In this document: piece after piece, positions 51,011 to 58,545 of the stretch
Position numbering within the stretch: position 1 is the first letter of the stretch
Layout: every line of letters starts with the position of its first letter
Source: Paenibacillus illinoisensis NBRC 15959
Lineage (GTDB): Bacteria > Bacillota > Bacilli > Paenibacillales > Paenibacillaceae
Length of the DNA: 62,608 nucleotides
NCBI RefSeq assembly: GCF_004000925.1
Contig: NZ_BIME01000018.1
Location: 1 to 62,608, forward strand
Direction: 5' to 3'
Made by a program: the position numbers and the translations under genes
The notes under the pieces: generated by a model
Databases searched by the model: none
What the model was told of the DNA's origin: nothing
The model's input: only the letters and a program-made list of their open reading frames with translations

Positions 51011-51406
51011 ATGGCTAAACCGAAAAAAGTCGTACGTACTAAACGTCGTGACCGTAAAAATATTGAATCTGGCGTGGCACATATCCGTTCCACTTTCAAT
51101 AACACTATCGTTACCATTACGGATCCTCACGGAAACGCAATTTCGTGGGCAAGCTCCGGCGGCCTCGGATTCAGAGGTTCCCGTAAATCGACTCCGTTTG
51201 CTGCACAAATGGCTGCTGAGACTGCTGCCAAAGCTGCAATGGAACATGGGATGAAAGCCGTTGAGGTTATGGTTAAAGGACCAGGCGCAGGCCGTGAAGC
51301 AGCGATCCGCTCTTTGCAAGCTGCAGGTCTGGAAGTTAACCTGATCAAAGACGTAACTCCAGTCCCACACAACGGATGCCGTCCTCCAAAACGTCGTCGT
51401 GTCTAA
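51011..51406 (+). CDS. rpsK: 30S ribosomal protein S11
   Basis: S11 forms part of the platform near the E site. The 131-residue product has GVAHIRSTFNNTIVTITDPHGN and ends DVTPVPHNGCRPPKRRRV, the family hallmark. AGGGGGG lies upstream of the ATG. A 136-base spacer precedes rpoA. Confidence 0.97.
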   Translation: MAKPKKVVRTKRRDRKNIESGVAHIRSTFNNTIVTITDPHGNAISWASSGGLGFRGSRKSTPFAAQMAAETAAKAAMEHGMKAVEVMVKGPGAGREAAIRSLQAAGLEVNLIKDVTPVPHNGCRPPKRRRV

Positions 51407-51542
51407 TGAGATTTGCCCCTGCGTGTGGTATAAATCCAGCACAATCTGCTAATAATGGTTGTTTAGGCATACTACTACATGTTTTCGCAAGAGAAGGTAA
51501 ATGTTTCATAGAGGACCGACGTTTTGAAGGAGGGGTATTGCA

Positions 51543-52487
51543 GTGATTGAAATCGAAAAGCCGAAAATTGAGACGGTTGACGTCAACGATGATGGCACCT
51601 ATGGGAAATTCGTAGTAGAACCGCTGGAGCGCGGATACGGAACGACGCTTGGAAACTCGCTTCGCCGAATCTTGCTCTCGTCACTGCCGGGTGCGGCAGT
51701 GTCTTCGGTTCAAATCGATGGCGTTCTGCATGAATTTGCTACAGTTCCTGGCGTAATGGAAGATGTAACGGAGATTATTCTTAACCTGAAAGCTTTGTCG
51801 CTTAAAATTCATTCGGATGAGGAGAAAGTGCTCGAGATTGATGCTGAAGGCGAAGGAGCAATCACGGCTGGAGATATCCGTGCTGATTCCGATGTGGAAA
51901 TCCTTAACCCGGATCTGCACATCGCTACGCTCGGACCAGGTTCGAGACTTCACATGCGTATTTTTGCCAATCGCGGTCGCGGCTACGTCCAGGCAGATCG
52001 GAATAAACGCGATGACCAGCCGATCGGCGTCATCCCAGTCGATTCCATCTTCACCCCGATCAGCCGCGTTAACTACGCTGTGGAAAATACGCGTGTTGGC
52101 CAAGTAACCAACTATGACAAGCTCACGTTGGAAGTTTGGACAGACGGAAGTATTCGTCCTGAAGAGGCTGTAAGCCTCGGCGCTAAAATTTTGACCGAGC
52201 ATTTGATGCTCTTCGTGGGTCTTACAGACGAAGCGAAAGATGCTGAGATCATGGTCGAAAAAGAAGAAGACAAAAAAGAAAAAGTACTCGAAATGACGAT
52301 CGAAGAGCTGGATCTCTCTGTTCGTTCCTACAACTGCCTGAAACGTGCCGGTATTAATACCGTGCAAGAGCTGACTACGAAAACGGAAGAAGACATGATG
52401 AAAGTCCGTAACCTCGGACGCAAGTCTTTGGAAGAAGTTCAAGAGAAGCTCGAAGAATTGGGTCTGGGACTCCGTACAGAAGAATAG
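51543..52487 (+). CDS. rpoA: DNA-directed RNA polymerase subunit alpha
   Basis: Alpha nucleates RNA polymerase assembly and its C-terminal domain touches promoters and activators. The 314-residue product has the N-terminal domain (GYGTTLGNSLRRILLSSLPG), an acidic linker, and the C-terminal domain (ELDLSVRSYNCLKRAGINT, LGRKSLEEVQEKL). It starts at GTG 51543, with AAGGAGGGG upstream. Confidence 0.98.
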   Translation: MIEIEKPKIETVDVNDDGTYGKFVVEPLERGYGTTLGNSLRRILLSSLPGAAVSSVQIDGVLHEFATVPGVMEDVTEIILNLKALSLKIHSDEEKVLEIDAEGEGAITAGDIRADSDVEILNPDLHIATLGPGSRLHMRIFANRGRGYVQADRNKRDDQPIGVIPVDSIFTPISRVNYAVENTRVGQVTNYDKLTLEVWTDGSIRPEEAVSLGAKILTEHLMLFVGLTDEAKDAEIMVEKEEDKKEKVLEMTIEELDLSVRSYNCLKRAGINTVQELTTKTEEDMMKVRNLGRKSLEEVQEKLEELGLGLRTEE

Positions 52488-52521
52488 ACAGCTGAGTGCT
52501 TGAAGTGAAGGAGGGAAAACA

Positions 52522-52887
52522 ATGGCATACCAAAAGTTGGGCCGTAATTCCAGCGCGCGTAAAGCTTTGTTCCGTGACCTGGTAACCGACCTGTTCTTGT
52601 ACGAGCGCATTCAGACAACTGAAGCGAAAGCAAAAGAGGTTCGCTCTATTGCTGAAAAACTGATCACTAAAGCGAAAAAGGGAGATCTTCATGCCCGTCG
52701 CCAAGTGGCAGCTTATGTTCGCCGCGAAACTATCGATGGTGAGCAAGATGCAATCCAAAAACTGTTTAGCGAATTGTCCGGTCGTTACGCTGAGCGTCCA
52801 GGTGGATACACTCGTATCCTTAAACTGGGACCTCGTCGTGGTGACGCAGCGCCTATGGTTTACTTGGAACTGGTTGACCGCGCGTAA
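52522..52887 (+). CDS. rplQ: 50S ribosomal protein L17
   Basis: L17 lies near the tunnel exit. The 121-residue product starts MAYQKLGRNSSARKALFRDL and ends YTRILKLGPRRGDAAPMVYLEL, the family pattern. AAGGAGGG precedes the ATG. It ends the superoperon: two terminators follow, and the ecfA1-ecfA2-ecfT genes that follow rplQ in B. subtilis are missing. Confidence 0.97.
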   Translation: MAYQKLGRNSSARKALFRDLVTDLFLYERIQTTEAKAKEVRSIAEKLITKAKKGDLHARRQVAAYVRRETIDGEQDAIQKLFSELSGRYAERPGGYTRILKLGPRRGDAAPMVYLELVDRA

Positions 52888-52903
52888 AACTGATGAGATG
52901 AGG

Positions 52904-52944
52904 AAAGGGGACAGAGTCGTTGATTCTGGATTAACCCTTTTTTT
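52904..52944 (+). terminator. First terminator after rplQ
   Basis: AAAGGG (52904-52909) pairs with CCCTTT, and an inner CAGAGTC/GATTCTG stem (one wobble) completes a long hairpin ending in a run of T residues at 52938-52944. It ends the S10-spc-alpha superoperon. Confidence 0.8.
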
Positions 52945-52973
52945 CACTTCATTTCGGAATTCGTGCTGTAATA

Positions 52974-53001
52974 GAAGCTCCGGAAGGGGCTTCTTTTGCT
53001 G
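52974..53001 (+). terminator. Second terminator after rplQ
   Basis: GAAGCTCC pairs with GGGGCTTC (one wobble) around a GGAA loop, followed by TTTTG. With the first hairpin this makes a tandem stop before truA. Confidence 0.75.
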
Positions 53002-53045
53002 TTCGGGGTAGGGTATGTATAGTATGGAACAAAGGTGTGGTAATG

Positions 53046-53819
53046 ATGCGCAACTTGTGCATGACGCTTGCTTATGATGGCACTGCTTATTATGGCTTCC
53101 AGGTACAGCCGGGGGGGAATACCATTCAGGATCATCTTGAAGATGCCATTCGTGCATTGACAGGTGAGACGGTCAAGATAACGGGGTCAGGTAGAACTGA
53201 CGCGGGTGTTCATGCTCGCAGGCAGATCTTCAACTTTGCTACCGAATCTCAAATCCCGATTGAACGATGGTGTATTGCACTTAATTCTAGATTACCCTCT
53301 GATATTGTTGTTATTGATGCGATAGAGGTACCGCTTGAGTTTCATTCTCGCTATGCAGCGAAAACGAAGACGTACCGCTATACGATCAATGCAAATCAAT
53401 TTCCGGATGTATTCAACAGAAGGCTGCAATATCATCATCATGCCAGGTTAGACGTAACTGCAATGCAGGAGGGGCTTCGTCATTTTATTGGTACGTATGA
53501 TTTCACCTCCTTTGCTTCTCGCAAGTCTCAGAAAGACAATCATATTCGTTCGGTATACGACGCATGGATAGAGGTTGACCGTTCAATGTGCAGAGATCAT
53601 CCGCGCGATCAGGGAGTCATTCATATTTATGTGAGCGGCAACGGCTTTTTGCAGCATATGGTTCGCATTATTGTAGGTACACTGCTGGAGATCGGAGAGG
53701 GCAAACGGAAAGCCTCTGATGTACCGAATATGATTGCCGCATGTAATCGCTCTGCTGCAGGACCAACTGCGGTAAGTTGCGGTTTAATGCTCTGGGATCT
53801 TGAATACAAAAAAGATTAA
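53046..53819 (+). CDS. truA: tRNA pseudouridine(38-40) synthase TruA
   Basis: TruA makes pseudouridine at positions 38-40 in tRNA anticodon arms. The 257-residue product has the catalytic aspartate D52 in GRTDAGVHA and the family segments GFQVQPGGNTIQDHLE and GTYDFTSFASRKS. Start codons at 53037 (GTG), 53043 and 53046 are all possible; MRNLCMTLAYDG at 53046 fits the spacing from AAAGGTG. Base composition is less codon-biased than the ribosomal genes, as expected for lower expression. Confidence 0.94.
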   Translation: MRNLCMTLAYDGTAYYGFQVQPGGNTIQDHLEDAIRALTGETVKITGSGRTDAGVHARRQIFNFATESQIPIERWCIALNSRLPSDIVVIDAIEVPLEFHSRYAAKTKTYRYTINANQFPDVFNRRLQYHHHARLDVTAMQEGLRHFIGTYDFTSFASRKSQKDNHIRSVYDAWIEVDRSMCRDHPRDQGVIHIYVSGNGFLQHMVRIIVGTLLEIGEGKRKASDVPNMIAACNRSAAGPTAVSCGLMLWDLEYKKD

Positions 53820-53848
53820 ATTTGGTGAGTGAAAAGGTTAATTAACAC

Positions 53849-53877
53849 TTGCGATTTAATCTCCTATCATGTAATAT
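53849..53877 (+). promoter_or_regulatory. Promoter of rplM-rpsI
   Basis: TTGCGA at 53849-53854 and TAATAT at 53872-53877 have a 17-base spacer. The transcript would begin near 53884, at the 5' edge of a structured leader. Confidence 0.75.
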
Positions 53878-53879
53878 AA

Positions 53880-53942
53880 AAGTTGTGTTTTCTTAATGGC
53901 TTTCCCACAGCCCCAATTAAGAGGGTCACATCGCAACAACTA
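53880..53942 (+). promoter_or_regulatory. Probable ribosomal protein L13 leader
   Basis: GTTGTG and its partner in CGCAACAAC enclose a second stem, CTTAAT with ATTAAG, and a C/G-rich apical part. Position and size fit the L13 leader known before rplM in Bacillota, which is thought to be autoregulatory. The match was made by eye on structure and location only. Confidence 0.5.
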
Positions 53943-54023
53943 TCCATCAACACCTAAAGTTATCACTTAATGAACGAAGATAAATGAAAATGAGATTTTG
54001 AACATTTTAAGGAGGAACTTTTC

Positions 54024-54461
54024 ATGCGTACAACGTACATGGCGAAGCCTAACGAAGTTGAGCGCCAATGGCACATCATTGATGCCGAAGGCAAAACGCT
54101 CGGACGTTTGGCGAGCGAAGCAGCTGCTTTGATCCGCGGCAAACACAAGCCACAATTCACTCCACATGTGGACACTGGCGATTTCGTAGTTATCATCAAT
54201 GCTGAGAAAATCGTATTGACTGGTAAAAAAATGCAAGACAAGAAATACTACCGTCACTCGATGCACCCAGGTGGTTTGAAAGTAACTTCTGCAGAAGATA
54301 TGGTTAAAAACAAACCGGAACGTATGTTGGAATTGGCTGTTCGCGGTATGCTTCCTAAAACTCGCATGGGCGAAAAAATGAAGCTGAGACTTAAAGCGTA
54401 CAGAGGCACTGAGCATCCACATGCAGCACAAAAACCAGAAGTTTACGAACTTCGCGGTTAA
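54024..54461 (+). CDS. rplM: 50S ribosomal protein L13
   Basis: L13 is an early assembly protein of the 50S. The 145-residue product starts MRTTYMAKPNEVERQWHIID and has GKTLGRLASEAAALIRGKHK and RGMLPKTRMGEKM. AAGGAGG precedes the ATG. It lies 19 bases before rpsI. Confidence 0.97.
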   Translation: MRTTYMAKPNEVERQWHIIDAEGKTLGRLASEAAALIRGKHKPQFTPHVDTGDFVVIINAEKIVLTGKKMQDKKYYRHSMHPGGLKVTSAEDMVKNKPERMLELAVRGMLPKTRMGEKMKLRLKAYRGTEHPHAAQKPEVYELRG

Positions 54462-54480
54462 TTAAAAGGAGGACAGTTTC

Positions 54481-54873
54481 ATGGCACAAGTACAATACTA
54501 TGGGACAGGTCGTCGTAAACATTCGGTAGCTCGTGTTCGCCTTGTACCGGGTGAAGGACGCATTGTCATCAACAAACGTGATATTAATGAATACTTCGGT
54601 TTGGAAACACTCAAACTGATCGTAAAACAACCACTGACTTTGACAGAAACGCTTAGCAACTATGACGTTTTGGTTATCGCTCATGGTGGCGGAATCTCCG
54701 GTCAAGCTGGAGCAATCCGTCATGGTATCTCCCGCGCTCTGCTCAAAGCAGATCCGGAATACCGTGCTTCCCTGAAAAAAGCAGGATTCCTGACTCGTGA
54801 CCCACGGATGAAAGAACGTAAAAAATACGGTCTCAAAGCCGCTCGTCGCGCTCCTCAGTTCTCCAAACGTTAA
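54481..54873 (+). CDS. rpsI: 30S ribosomal protein S9
   Basis: S9 reaches the P-site tRNA with its basic C-terminal tail. The 130-residue product starts MAQVQYYGTGRRKHSVARVR and ends KYGLKAARRAPQFSKR, the universal S9 ending. AAAGGAGG lies upstream. A strong terminator follows. Confidence 0.98.
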   Translation: MAQVQYYGTGRRKHSVARVRLVPGEGRIVINKRDINEYFGLETLKLIVKQPLTLTETLSNYDVLVIAHGGGISGQAGAIRHGISRALLKADPEYRASLKKAGFLTRDPRMKERKKYGLKAARRAPQFSKR

Positions 54874-54886
54874 TATGTATTACAAG

Positions 54887-54912
54887 CCTCTGGCCTCGGC
54901 CAGAGGTTTTTT
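54887..54912 (+). terminator. Terminator after rpsI
   Basis: CCTCTGGC (54887-54894) pairs with GCCAGAGG (54899-54906) around a short loop, followed by six T residues. It ends the core ribosomal block. Confidence 0.92.
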
Positions 54913-55009
54913 GTTGCCTATAAAACGTGGATTAGTTGTTCCAAGGATTGCTCAAACAACAATTTGTCATATGTATATGATCTAACATGGCTTATTTCTC
55001 ATCTTAGAT

Positions 55010-55324
55010 TTGGCTGAAGATAGATCATTCCAGACAGGGTTATACGAGACCCCAATCATCAGTTTTTCTTATGAATTCAATAAAAGTCACTTACATGTAT
55101 GCACAGAGAATTCAAATTTTTTCATGCACGGTTGGTCCCTTTGCATCTCATATTTGGTCTTAGCACAAGCATTATCATTACGGATTTTAGTACAGTTTAA
55201 TGCAGATAACCCTATAGGGACAAAGGATTTCACGATTAGCATAGCAAATTGGACTCTAATACCTTCTAGCCTGCTTAAGTTAATTGCAATGGATTCATTT
55301 GAAGAGAACCTAAAGAGAATCTAA
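55010..55324 (+). CDS. Doubtful AT-rich open reading frame, possibly a remnant
   Basis: A 104-codon frame with a TTG start lies in the 580-base AT-rich stretch between rpsI and cysH. The product has one hydrophobic segment (about residues 44-62) and no recognised domain. There is no ribosome-binding site and codon use differs from the neighbours. It may be chance, a foreign insert or a decayed gene. The rest of 54913-55397 holds no other candidate; an AAAATGATT/AATCATTTT inverted repeat lies at about 55333-55383. Confidence 0.2.
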   Translation: MAEDRSFQTGLYETPIISFSYEFNKSHLHVCTENSNFFMHGWSLCISYLVLAQALSLRILVQFNADNPIGTKDFTISIANWTLIPSSLLKLIAMDSFEENLKRI

Positions 55325-55397
55325 GTACTCACAAAATGATTGGTAATCCACTCACAAAAATGGGCTCAAAATGAATCATTTTACCATGTTGCAAGCA

Positions 55398-55427
55398 TTG
55401 ACATCCCCCCTGAAAGATTTATACTAT
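55398..55427 (+). promoter_or_regulatory. Promoter of cysH
   Basis: TTGACA at 55398-55403 is followed by TATACT at 55420-55425 (16-base spacer) or the overlapping TACTAT (18). The leader of about 65 bases shows no clear riboswitch. Confidence 0.65.
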
Positions 55428-55493
55428 ACATAATTCTTATTAGATTGGTCGGCATTAAAGTTTTCGGTAAAAGCAGAATGGGGGAAATTCAGA

Positions 55494-56186
55494 ATGAACT
55501 TGTTGGAAAAAGAAAATCTTGCTCGGACGAAAGCAGAAGAATTGGAAAACGCAAGCCCTGAGGATATTATCCGTTACGCTGTTGAGACATTCCCAAATAT
55601 CACTTTTGCATGCAGCTTTGGTGCGGAAGATGTTGTACTTGTAGATATGCTGCAGAAGGTAAGTCCATCTACGGATGTTTTTTATCTTGACACTGATTTT
55701 CATTTCAAGGAAACGTATGAGACTCGTGATCTTATGAAAGAGAAATACAATATGGATTTTGTGCGTGTCTCTCCCAAAATTACGCCTGAAGAGCAGGCGG
55801 CCCAACATGGAGAGGAATTGTGGAAATCGGATCCTAATGCTTGCTGCAATATTCGCAAGGTTGAGCCGCTGACACGTATTCTTTCCAAGTATGATGCATG
55901 GATCACGGGAATTCGCAGAGATCAAGCACCGACTCGTGCTAATGCGAAGAAGGTGGAATACGATACGAAGTTTGGACTTATGAAATTTAACCCGATCGCT
56001 CATTGGACTTCTGAGGATGTGTGGGACTATATTCGGGCCAATAACGTTGTATATAACCCTCTCCATGATCAGAACTATCCGAGCATTGGTTGTGAACATT
56101 GCACCCGTCAAGTTATGCCAGGTGAAGATCCGCGTGCAGGACGATGGTCCGGTAATGATAAAACAGAATGCGGACTTCATAAATAA
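55494..56186 (+). CDS. cysH: CysH, assimilatory phosphoadenylyl/adenylyl-sulfate reductase
   Basis: CysH reduces activated sulfate to sulfite using thioredoxin. The 230-residue product has the PAPS-reductase fold (SFGAEDVVLVDML), the paired cysteines C117-C118 and C200/C203 (GCEHC) that in related enzymes bind a [4Fe-4S] cluster, and the catalytic C226 in ECGLH near the C-terminus. The cluster cysteines indicate the form that can use APS, as in B. subtilis. GGGGGAA lies before the ATG. The sulfate-activating gene expected nearby survives only as the fragment that follows. Confidence 0.92.
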   Translation: MNLLEKENLARTKAEELENASPEDIIRYAVETFPNITFACSFGAEDVVLVDMLQKVSPSTDVFYLDTDFHFKETYETRDLMKEKYNMDFVRVSPKITPEEQAAQHGEELWKSDPNACCNIRKVEPLTRILSKYDAWITGIRRDQAPTRANAKKVEYDTKFGLMKFNPIAHWTSEDVWDYIRANNVVYNPLHDQNYPSIGCEHCTRQVMPGEDPRAGRWSGNDKTECGLHK

Positions 56187-56283
56187 AGTATTCGAAATAG
56201 CGTGAACATCCTTTAGACCTTAGATCATACCTTTGAACATTTCTCTATCGAACCTCCACTATGAAGAGAATTTAGGGAGCTGA

Positions 56284-56433
56284 CAAAATGACATCGCTTC
56301 TGCCTCTATGACGTTATCCGGTATAAAAGTGCGTGGTCAGCTCCGTGATGGAGAGTACCCGCCACCAGAATTTACTCGTTCTGAGGTAGCTAAAGTGCTG
56401 ATTGAGAGAATGGGGGAGCAAGTCCGCTCCTAA
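56284..56433 (+). pseudogene. Remnant of the 3' end of sat (ATP sulfurylase)
   Basis: Right after cysH a short in-frame stretch encodes TLSGIKVRGQLRDGEYPPPEF, then TRSEVAKVLIERM, before a stop at 56431. This resembles the C-terminal end of bacterial ATP sulfurylases, with the pattern SGTKVRxxLRxGxxPPxxFxRPEVAxVL. The G-T of SGTK is changed to G-I and RPEV to RSEV. Upstream the frame is closed by a stop at 56281 and the rest of the gene is absent. An ATG at 56308 would give a 41-residue peptide, but it has no good ribosome-binding site. The identity is from memory of the family motif. Confidence 0.6.
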
Positions 56434-56452
56434 CGGTATATTTGTCCATCTT

Positions 56453-56487
56453 GTCCCATATAGATGATTAGAGTCATTTATAGGGAC
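56453..56487 (+). promoter_or_regulatory. Interrupted palindrome upstream of cwlD
   Basis: The 35-base element is nearly symmetric: GTCCC, TATA and ATGA on the left pair with TCAT, TATA and GGGAC on the right, with single-base bulges and a 6-base loop. It ends one or two bases before the cwlD ribosome-binding site (GAGGTGG, about 56488-56494). It could be an operator or an RNA hairpin controlling translation. Confidence 0.5.
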
Positions 56488-56500
56488 GAGGTGGTTTTTT

Positions 56501-57256
56501 ATGCGTAAAAATATGGGGAAGCATTTTGTGGTATGGATCCGGTTGCGTACAGTAAAGCGTGTGCTGCTAAGCCTCTGTCTACTTGCGATGTTGGTGGCTG
56601 TGGTGACGTATGAACTTCCTTCATCGAAGACGTCCGGATATTGGGGGCTGCCGCTAGCAGGCAAAGTCATCGCGATTGATGCAGGGCATGGTGGACCAGA
56701 CGGGGGGGCTGTGAGCAAGCAGGGGGTCATCGAGAAGGATATCAATCTGTCGATTGCTTTGTATGTACGGGACTATCTGCAGCAAGCTGGAGCACTGGTG
56801 GTCATGACTCGAGAGATTGACACAGATCTTGCAGAGGCAGATACCAGAGGATATTCCAAACGGAAGACAGAAGATCTCAAGCAAAGAGTAAGACGAATTG
56901 AAGACAAGCAGGCAGATCTGTTTATCAGCATTCACATGAACAGTGTCCCTTCGAACCGCTGGAGTGGCGCACAGGTCTTTTATACACCCAACCACCCGGA
57001 CAATGAAGGCTTGGCCAATCTGTTGCAGCAAGAGATGATCCGTAATCTTGAAAATACAGATCGAATTGCAAAAACGGTAAATACCGTATATCTGCTTCAA
57101 GCATTGAAAATTCCGTCTGCTCTCGTAGAAGTTGGTTTCTTATCTCATCCGGATGAGGCACGTCTTCTTGCCGATGAAGCATATCAGCGTAAAGTAGCCG
57201 CTTCCATCTATAATGGAATATTGAGGTATTCCTCGGGGGAACGTCCCAAAAGTTAG
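56501..57256 (+). CDS. cwlD: CwlD, N-acetylmuramoyl-L-alanine amidase for spore cortex
   Basis: CwlD, with PdaA, makes the muramic-delta-lactam of spore cortex that germination enzymes recognise. The 251-residue product has an N-terminal membrane/signal segment (about residues 19-38), then an Amidase_3 domain with zinc ligands in IDAGHGGPDGG, VIEKDINL and FISIHMNS, and the catalytic Glu in LVEVGFLSH. In B. subtilis the gene is read in the mother cell late in sporulation. It lies 79 bases before mrp. Confidence 0.93.
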   Translation: MRKNMGKHFVVWIRLRTVKRVLLSLCLLAMLVAVVTYELPSSKTSGYWGLPLAGKVIAIDAGHGGPDGGAVSKQGVIEKDINLSIALYVRDYLQQAGALVVMTREIDTDLAEADTRGYSKRKTEDLKQRVRRIEDKQADLFISIHMNSVPSNRWSGAQVFYTPNHPDNEGLANLLQQEMIRNLENTDRIAKTVNTVYLLQALKIPSALVEVGFLSHPDEARLLADEAYQRKVAASIYNGILRYSSGERPKS

Positions 57257-57335
57257 TTACAAAGAGAAGGAGAATGTTATAATTAACACAGCATACCTAA
57301 TTACATGCCAATAGATAAAGCTGAGGTGCTGTCTG

Positions 57336-58436
57336 ATGATATCAAAAGAACAGATACTTGAACTATTGCAACCTTTACAGGAACCACAATTGGGAGTGAG
57401 TCTGACCGAGCTTCAATGGATTCGTGATGTCATGGTAAAAGAAAATCATGTGGCACTGACCATTGTTACATTGGACAATCAGACTGAGGATACAACTGCT
57501 CTTAGTGATGCCGCACGTAACCTATTGTCTCAACATGGGATTCAGGATGTACATATACGCCTGCGTGCAGCATCAGAACATGAACGAGAGAGTGTAAATG
57601 CAGGACAACCTGGGAATGAGCAGAATGACGAAGAAGTGCTTGTAAAAGGCCACGCAGCAGGTCTGGATGGTCATGAGTTATTAAGCCCTGAATCGGGTGT
57701 TCGCTATATTGCAGTAGCAAGTGGCAAAGGTGGGGTAGGTAAATCTACAGTCACAGTGAATCTGGCTGCTGCCCTCGCTCGGCAAGGTAAAAAAGTTGGA
57801 TTAATTGATGCGGACATCTATGGTTTCAGTGTACCTGATATGATGGGGATTGAAGAATACCCAGTTGTAGAGGATGGAATCATTCAGCCGGTCGAGCGTT
57901 TCGGTGTGAAAGTGATGTCGATGGGATTTTTCATTCGTGAAAATAACCCTGTAATCTGGCGTGGTCCCATGCTGGGTCGCATGCTGCGTCAGTTCTTTAC
58001 AGATGTAAATTGGGGAGAACTGGACTACATGCTGCTTGATTTGCCTCCAGGCACAGGTGACATAGCCCTGGATGTGCATCAAATGCTGCCACAGAGCAAG
58101 GAGATCATCGTGACAACGCCGCACGCAACAGCAGCATTTGTAGCCGCGAGAGCGGGTGCAATGGCGATTCAGACCGAGCATGAGCTGCTGGGTGTGGTAG
58201 AGAACATGGCTTTTTACGAATGTGGCAAATGTGGAGAGAAAGACTATGTCTTTGGTCGTGGGGGCGGTGGACGTCTTGCGGAAAGCCTGCACACAGAGCT
58301 GCTCGCACAGATTCCTCTCGGTTCACCGGACAATCATCCATCGGAGCCTGATTTCTCGCCATCTGTATATAAGGCTGATACACGCATCGGTGCCATATAC
58401 GATGAAGTAGCGCAGACAATTGAGACTAAGTTTTAG
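57336..58436 (+). CDS. mrp: Mrp/NBP35-family iron-sulfur carrier ATPase (SalA-like)
   Basis: The 366-residue product has an N-terminal MIP18/DUF59 domain (about 1-85) and a P-loop ATPase with the deviant Walker A GKGGVGKS at 130-137. C296 and C299 (CGKC) can bind an iron-sulfur cluster at the dimer interface. Homologs load clusters on proteins; B. subtilis SalA, near cwlD and gerD, is also a repressor of scoC. Which role applies here cannot be told. The convergent gerD shares its terminator. Confidence 0.9.
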   Translation: MISKEQILELLQPLQEPQLGVSLTELQWIRDVMVKENHVALTIVTLDNQTEDTTALSDAARNLLSQHGIQDVHIRLRAASEHERESVNAGQPGNEQNDEEVLVKGHAAGLDGHELLSPESGVRYIAVASGKGGVGKSTVTVNLAAALARQGKKVGLIDADIYGFSVPDMMGIEEYPVVEDGIIQPVERFGVKVMSMGFFIRENNPVIWRGPMLGRMLRQFFTDVNWGELDYMLLDLPPGTGDIALDVHQMLPQSKEIIVTTPHATAAFVAARAGAMAIQTEHELLGVVENMAFYECGKCGEKDYVFGRGGGGRLAESLHTELLAQIPLGSPDNHPSEPDFSPSVYKADTRIGAIYDEVAQTIETKF

Positions 58437-58463
58437 CATATTGAAAAATCAGCACAACAATCA

Positions 58464-58494
58464 AAAAGCCTGCATCCATCGGATGCGGGCTTTT
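58464..58494. terminator. Bidirectional terminator between mrp and gerD
   Basis: AAAGCCTGCATCC (58465-58477) pairs with GGATGCGGGCTTT (58481-58493) over 13 positions with one wobble, with A residues before and T residues after. It can stop mrp (+) and gerD (-). Confidence 0.88.
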
Positions 58495-58545
58495 ATAACG
58501 TATAACATGGTTCCGTTCCTGAAGGATTAACTGTCTCGACAGGGA

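Noticed and set aside
55340..55561. A 73-codon frame overlapping the cysH start
   Set aside because: It overlaps the cysH coding start in another frame and covers the cysH promoter; it has no ribosome-binding site.
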